From positions 1 to 56,525 of the forward strand of contig JAFQPR010000099.1 of NCBI GenBank assembly GCA_017411605.1: a DNA stretch of 56,525 nucleotides, in the 5' to 3' direction. The notes below the pieces were generated by a model. It was not told the origin of the DNA, made no database searches, and was given only the letters and a program-made list of their open reading frames with translations. The stretch comes from Clostridia bacterium (GTDB taxonomy: Bacteria > Bacillota > Clostridia > Oscillospirales > CAG-272). The position numbers and the translations under genes were made by a program. This document shows positions 52,740-56,525 of this stretch, in pieces. The stretch's first letter is position 1. Each line of letters starts with the position of its first letter.

Positions 52740-53582
52740 TTAAGTAAAAGGTGCGAAAAGAAGCACGATTATCATAGTTGCGCCCGAAACGGTAAGAATA
52801 GAATCAAATCTATCCATTATTCCGCCGTGCCCGGGAAGCAGCGTTCCGTAGTCCTTCACGCCGCGCTCTCTTTTAACGAGCGATGCGATAAGATCGCCTA
52901 TCTGACCTACAACGGAGAGAATCGGACCCGCTATCGCAAGAACCAAATAATTAACCGAAAGCTCTGCGGTAAGCGATACTATCCAGCCGTAAAGAAGCAT
53001 AAACAGCATCGTGCAAACGATTGCGCCTATCGAGCCTTCTACAGTTTTCTTGGGACTGATCTCCGGAATAAGCTTATGCTTGCCGAAGAGTCTGCCCGAG
53101 AAGTATGCGAATATATCACTTATCCATGCGCCGATAAATACCATTCCGATATTGAAAAGTCCTGCGGTACCAATGTATCTTATAACCGAAAGAGCCGAGA
53201 AGCAGCAGGTTATATACATTACAAGAACAAAGGCTGCCGAAAGACTCTCGAACTCAAGCTTTCCCTTCATAAATACCGCTACAACGAACAGGTAAATCAT
53301 AAAGACGAAGAGTACGAGCGCAAGCGCTACGATAAACTTATATTCGGGAAGACCGAATACTCTCAGCATAAAATAAGAAAGAGTCGGCATCACAGCCGCT
53401 ATAATATACGCAGGCACAGAAAGCTGATACTTTTTATCAAGCTCAAATACACGAAGCACCTCTTTCGCGGCAATAACCGCAAGAATGGATAAGGATACCG
53501 AAAATACAGGTGTTTCGGACAGCAACAGCACGGCTATAAGAACAGCCGTAATAAAAATTGACGTTATTACCCTGGTTTTCAT
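52740..53582 (-). CDS. cdsA: Phosphatidate cytidylyltransferase CdsA
   Basis: 280 residues from ATG 53582. Makes CDP-diacylglycerol from phosphatidate and CTP for phospholipid synthesis. Multi-pass membrane protein (about eight helices). The C-terminal signature SPKKTVEGSIG .. GQIGDLIASLVKRERGVKDYG .. LPGHGGIMDRFDS is complete. The ATG lacks a clear ribosome site; an upstream TTG (53633) inside uppS would add 17 residues. AAGGAGG lies at 53615-53622 within uppS. Translation may be coupled to uppS. Confidence 0.94.
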   Translation of the reverse strand: MKTRVITSIFITAVLIAVLLLSETPVFSVSLSILAVIAAKEVLRVFELDKKYQLSVPAYIIAAVMPTLSYFMLRVFGLPEYKFIVALALVLFVFMIYLFVVAVFMKGKLEFESLSAAFVLVMYITCCFSALSVIRYIGTAGLFNIGMVFIGAWISDIFAYFSGRLFGKHKLIPEISPKKTVEGSIGAIVCTMLFMLLYGWIVSLTAELSVNYLVLAIAGPILSVVGQIGDLIASLVKRERGVKDYGTLLPGHGGIMDRFDSILTVSGATMIIVLLFAPFT

Positions 53583-53604
53583 TTTAGAACATACGAGCCG
53601 AAAA

Positions 53605-54372
53605 TCAGCTCTCATCCTCCTTGTCAAGACCACCGAAGCGACGGCGTCTCTTATAAAAGTCGAGAACGCACTTCTCTATATCCTCACGTCCGAAATCGGG
53701 CCAGAGCGTATCTAAAATCATATATTCCGAATATGCTCCCTGCCAGATAAGGAAGTTGGATACTCTGAAATCCCCGCCTGTTCTTATGATCAGATCGGGA
53801 TCGGGCATATCGCCCGTATACATTGCACGCGAAAGATTTTCTTCCGTTATCGGGAGCCCCTTTGCGACAAGCTCGTTTGCCGCGTGGACGATCTCTGCTC
53901 TTCCGCCATAATTGAGAGCAATATTGCATACAAAGGTATCGTCCTTCTCCATTGCCTCGATTTCAGCTATTTTATTTCTCAGCTTTTCGGGAAGTACTGA
54001 GGTATCTCCGATAAATCTGACAGTCAACGCCTTTTCATCACGCAGTCTGTCCATATGGATCTTTTCAACGTACTTATAGGCAAGCTTCATTATTGCATCT
54101 ACCTCTTCCTTTGGGCGTTTCCAATTTTCGGTGGAAAACGCATAGAGAGTCAGATAGCGAACGCCGATATCGCGGAATGCCTTAAGAACGTCCTCAAGTA
54201 TAGCCGCGCCCTTTTCATGTCCTTTAGTTCTCGGCAAAAGACGTTTTTTAGCCCATCTGCCGTTTCCGTCCATAATTATGGCTACGGAGCGTAAGCGCTC
54301 GTCTGCCTTTACGGTTTCTTTAATCTTTCCTGCCAAATCAAGCTTACCTTTCAAAATTCTTTTTTGCGGCAA
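53605..54372 (-). CDS. uppS: Undecaprenyl diphosphate synthase UppS
   Basis: 255 residues. Extends farnesyl diphosphate with isopentenyl units to the C55 carrier for cell-wall synthesis. Active site MDGNGRWAKKR .. RTKGHEKG; FSTENWKRP; C-terminal RTGGDFRVSNFLIWQGAYSE. The usual RTSGE motif is RTGGD here. The start is uncertain: TTG at 54372 has no ribosome site; another TTG at 54333 has GAAAGG ten bases upstream. It is part of the pyrH operon. Confidence 0.95.
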   Translation of the reverse strand: MPQKRILKGKLDLAGKIKETVKADERLRSVAIIMDGNGRWAKKRLLPRTKGHEKGAAILEDVLKAFRDIGVRYLTLYAFSTENWKRPKEEVDAIMKLAYKYVEKIHMDRLRDEKALTVRFIGDTSVLPEKLRNKIAEIEAMEKDDTFVCNIALNYGGRAEIVHAANELVAKGLPITEENLSRAMYTGDMPDPDLIIRTGGDFRVSNFLIWQGAYSEYMILDTLWPDFGREDIEKCVLDFYKRRRRFGGLDKEDES

Positions 54373-54402
54373 AATCTGCCGTAAGTAAATGCGTAGCTAT
54401 AA

Positions 54403-54957
54403 TCAGATCTCCATGATCTCCTTGGTTTTGGATGCGGTTACCGCATCAACTTCCTTGATGTACTTATCGGTGAGATCCTGGATCAGCTTATCACTTGCCT
54501 TTGCCTCATCCTCAGTCATCTCGGAGTTTTTCTTCATGGTCTTGGTCTTATCGTTAGCATCGCGACGGATATTACGGATAGCAACCTTTGCATCCTCACC
54601 CATCTTGGACACCTGCTTGGAAAGATCCTTTCTTCTCTCCTCAGTCATAGGGGGGAAGGTAAGACGAATGCACGCGCCGTCATTCTGAGGATGGATTCCA
54701 AGGTCAGAGGTAAGAATAGCCTTCTCAATGCCCTTCATTGCGGACTTATCCCACGCGGTGATAACAATGGTTCTTGCATCGGTTACCTTGATCTCAGCGA
54801 TAGAGGAAATCGCTGTAGGCGAGCCGTAATAGTCAACCTCTATTTTCTTAAGCACGTCGGGATTTGCTCTTCCCGCTCTGATAGTGGAAAGGTTTTCACG
54901 GTAAGAAGCAACGCTCTTAGTCATTTTGGATTCATATTCTTTGGTATCGAGTTTCAT
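54403..54957 (-). CDS. frr: Ribosome recycling factor
   Basis: 184 residues, standard size. It splits post-termination ribosomes together with EF-G. Typical blocks: RENLSTIRAGRANPDVL, VDYYGSPTAISSIA, GIHPQNDGACIRLTFPPMTEERR, and RRDANDKTKTMKKN. A good AAGGAG precedes the start. It follows pyrH by 42 bases. Confidence 0.97.
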   Translation of the reverse strand: MKLDTKEYESKMTKSVASYRENLSTIRAGRANPDVLKKIEVDYYGSPTAISSIAEIKVTDARTIVITAWDKSAMKGIEKAILTSDLGIHPQNDGACIRLTFPPMTEERRKDLSKQVSKMGEDAKVAIRNIRRDANDKTKTMKKNSEMTEDEAKASDKLIQDLTDKYIKEVDAVTASKTKEIMEI

Positions 54958-54999
54958 AAAAAATCTCCTTTATGTATTGATAATATTTTAGTTTTTATT

Positions 55000-55713
55000 T
55001 TATTCGGCAAATACGACGGTACCTACGGTCTTTCCCTCAACCGCCTTTTCGATATCTTCGGGGTCCTTAAGTCCAAAGACGTGAATAGGCATACCGTTTG
55101 CAAGGCAGAATGCGGTAGCCGTTGCATCTATCGCTTTGAGATTCATAGCGAGAACCTCGGATGCTTTTACTGTTTCGAGCTTTTTAGCGTTAGGATCGCG
55201 TTTGGGGTCTGCCGTATAGATATAATCAATGTTCTTCGCCATAAGCATCGCGTCTGCGGATATCTCCGCCGCTCTTACGGCTCCCGTTGTGTCGGTCGAA
55301 AGGAACGGAATTCCAAGTCCTGCTCCAAATACTACGATGCTACCCGATTCGAGATATTTAACGGCATCCTCAGCGCGGTAATTCTCCGCAAAGGGCGCCA
55401 TTGGAACTGCAGTCATTACGTGAGCATCGCCGCCCACTCTTATTATCGCGTCCTTAAGACAGATAGCGTTGATGACCGTAGCGAGCATACCCATTCTGTC
55501 TGCATCCGTTCTGTCCATTTCTCCGCCCTGTCTGCCGCGCCAGATATTTCCCGCGCCGACAACAACTGCGATCTCATATCCTTTCTTAACACAGTTAAGA
55601 AGCGATACCGCAACCTTATCTACAAAATCCAAATCGTAGATATCGTTTCCGCCGCAAGCAAGCGCTTCGCCCGAAAGCTTAAGTAAAACTCTTTTGATTT
55701 TCTTCTCTGCCAT
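55000..55713 (-). CDS. pyrH: UMP kinase PyrH
   Basis: 237 residues. Phosphorylates UMP to UDP with ATP. Amino-acid kinase fold: KLSGEAL, VVVGAGNIWRG, DRMGMLATVINA, FGAGLGIPFLSTDT and the YTADPKRDPNA loop. It is the first gene of the operon; tsf and rpsB, which usually precede it, are not in the window. A promoter lies about 37 bases upstream. The ribosome site is weak (GGGG and AGG). Confidence 0.97.
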   Translation of the reverse strand: MAEKKIKRVLLKLSGEALACGGNDIYDLDFVDKVAVSLLNCVKKGYEIAVVVGAGNIWRGRQGGEMDRTDADRMGMLATVINAICLKDAIIRVGGDAHVMTAVPMAPFAENYRAEDAVKYLESGSIVVFGAGLGIPFLSTDTTGAVRAAEISADAMLMAKNIDYIYTADPKRDPNAKKLETVKASEVLAMNLKAIDATATAFCLANGMPIHVFGLKDPEDIEKAVEGKTVGTVVFAE

Positions 55714-55749
55714 GTGAGCCTATTCCCCCATATTATATTTTCGTTTATT

Positions 55750-55778
55750 ATTTTACAATAAAAATGTCTTTTTGTAAA
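55750..55778 (-). promoter_or_regulatory. Promoter of the pyrH-polC operon
   Basis: On the minus strand TTTACA (55773-55778), 17 bases, TAAAAT (55750-55755) with TTG before the -10. It is the only promoter-like signal seen in the 11-kb run to 44796. Confidence 0.7.
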
Positions 55779-55872
55779 CACTTTTTATAAAAAATTTTTA
55801 TTTATTTTAAAAGAATCAAGTTTTTTTGAGTAAACTCGGCTCATAAAGCTATTTTTAAAAATATTTTTTACC

Positions 55873-55915
55873 AAAAAAATGCGGAATAAAGCGCTTTTAC
55901 ACACTTAATTCCGCA
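55873..55915 (-). terminator. Terminator of the collagen-like gene
   Basis: TGCGGAATAAAG (55880-55891) pairs with CTTAATTCCGCA (55904-55915) with one mismatch. On the minus strand seven T follow (A-run at 55873-55879). It separates the collagen-like gene from the pyrH operon. Confidence 0.88.
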
Positions 55916-55979
55916 AATTTTTTTATTGATTTTCAGTTATTATTTGCTTACGTTTAGTAATCAAATACTCGTTTGGTAA

Positions 55980-56525
55980 TTATTCAGAATCAGACTTAAA
56001 TGCTAATCCGATGCTTTCGAAAAATTTGGTTAACCACGCAATAATTCTTTCAAAGATCGTTGTCGAATCTGCATCCTTACCGTCAACTCCGTCTTTTCCG
56101 TTGATTCCATCTTTTCCATCAAGACCGTCCTTACCATCTGTGCCATCCTTGCCGTCTGCACCGTCTTTACCGTCTTCTCCGTCGACACCGTCAGCTCCGT
56201 TGGTTACTGTGAAGGTTGTGGTCGTTCCGTCGGAGAAGATTATTACGTATGTGTCTACGAGTCCTTCGGTTGCAATCTTCTTGACTTCGGTAACGGTAAC
56301 ACTTTCGCCATCCTTACCATTAGCTCCGTCCGCTCCGTCTTTACCGTCGGTACCGTTTATACCATCTTTTCCGTCTGTGCCATTCTGACCGTTAGCACCG
56401 TCTTTACCGTCTTCTCCGTCGACACCGTCAGCTCCGTTGGTTACTGTGAAGGTTGTGGTCGTTCCGTCGGAGAACGTTATCGTATAGGTATCTACAAGTC
56501 CGTTTGTTCCTGTCTTTTCAACAGA
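55980..56525 (-). CDS. Collagen-like repeat protein, C-terminal part only
   Basis: 182 codons are inside the window; the start lies beyond 56525. Two units are seen. Each has a short beta segment (GLVDTYVIIFSDGTTTTF TVTNG) followed by collagen-like Gly-X-Y runs rich in GKDG and GADG. Charged Asp-Gly-Lys triplets are typical of bacterial collagen-like surface proteins. The C-terminus is an amphipathic, hydrophobic segment (IIAWLTKFFESIGLAF) and no sortase motif or long membrane helix is seen. Likely a secreted fibrous or adhesion protein. The gene contains long DNA repeats (56158-56474), so copy number may vary. Its role is unknown. Confidence 0.85.
   Translation of the reverse strand, partial: SVEKTGTNGLVDTYTITFSDGTTTTFTVTNGADGVDGEDGKDGANGQNGTDGKDGINGTDGKDGADGANGKDGESVTVTEVKKIATEGLVDTYVIIFSDGTTTTFTVTNGADGVDGEDGKDGADGKDGTDGKDGLDGKDGINGKDGVDGKDADSTTIFERIIAWLTKFFESIGLAFKSDSE
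56158..56474 (-). repeat. 80-base perfect direct repeat in the collagen-like gene
   Basis: Positions 56158-56237 and 56395-56474 are identical over 80 bases, with a period of 237 bases (79 codons). They encode the TVTNGADGVDGEDGKDGA junction and preceding FSDGTTTT segment. The repeat probably continues beyond the window. Confidence 0.9.

Noticed and set aside
54691-55686. A 331-codon open frame on the plus strand
   Set aside because: It is antisense to frr and pyrH, which are certain. The translation is Cys/Arg/Ser-rich with no domain.
56000-56525. Repeats that look CRISPR-like
   Set aside because: The period follows codons, the units encode Gly-X-Y triplets on the minus strand, and there are no constant repeats with unique spacers.

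Overview
The window looks like a chromosomal piece of a Gram-positive member of the Clostridia. The evidence is a Gram-positive-type DNA polymerase III (PolC) at the end of a pyrH-frr-uppS-cdsA-dxr-rseP-ispG-polC run, the non-mevalonate isoprenoid genes, a NifS-NifU-MnmA set, strong AAGGAG-type ribosome binding sites, and many large lipoproteins and surface proteins built from LamG, Ig-like, leucine-rich and Listeria-Bacteroides-type repeats, as in gut anaerobes. Genus cannot be fixed from the sequence. I see no rRNA, tRNA, CRISPR array, transposase or phage gene.

Layout. 1-8276: an envelope region on the minus strand. It holds a LamG plus metallophosphoesterase surface protein cut by the window start, diverging from an AraC-type regulator, then two related lipoproteins, the larger carrying a TlpA-like thioredoxin domain. 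8654-25422: one long plus-strand operon with a clear promoter. It holds a 2528-residue cell-surface subtilisin-like protease with BspA-type repeats, a lipoprotein, a complete oligopeptide ABC importer (OppA, B, C, D, F) and a small membrane protein, closed by a terminator. This reads as a coupled 'cut protein outside, import the peptides' system; its OppA is doubly anchored and its OppD carries an unusual repeat insertion. 25451-28197 (minus): nifS-nifU-mnmA, sulfur transfer to Fe-S clusters and tRNA thiolation. 28367-31856 (plus): a ROK glucokinase and a lipoprotein M3-family peptidase. 31909-39862 (minus): a 1962-residue surface protein ending in an SGNH-hydrolase domain, and an ABC exporter half-transporter. 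40251-42336 (plus): a small left-handed beta-helix acyltransferase and glmM, for cell-wall amino-sugar synthesis. 42411-43573 (minus): a flavoprotein and a YfcE-like phosphodiesterase. 43674-44668 (plus): three coupled small genes of unknown function. 44796-55713 (minus): the conserved pyrH to polC housekeeping operon. 55980-56525 (minus): the C-terminal end of a collagen-like repeat protein.

How it fits together. Surface proteolysis, peptide capture and a second, lipid-anchored peptidase suggest a proteolytic or peptide-scavenging life style. The most unexpected details are: an IspG whose third iron-sulfur cysteine is arginine; the OppA with both a lipobox and a C-terminal membrane helix; the DxNGxP-repeat insertion in OppD; the tandem lipoprotein paralogues sharing a repeated module; and an uncharacterised three-gene small-protein operon.
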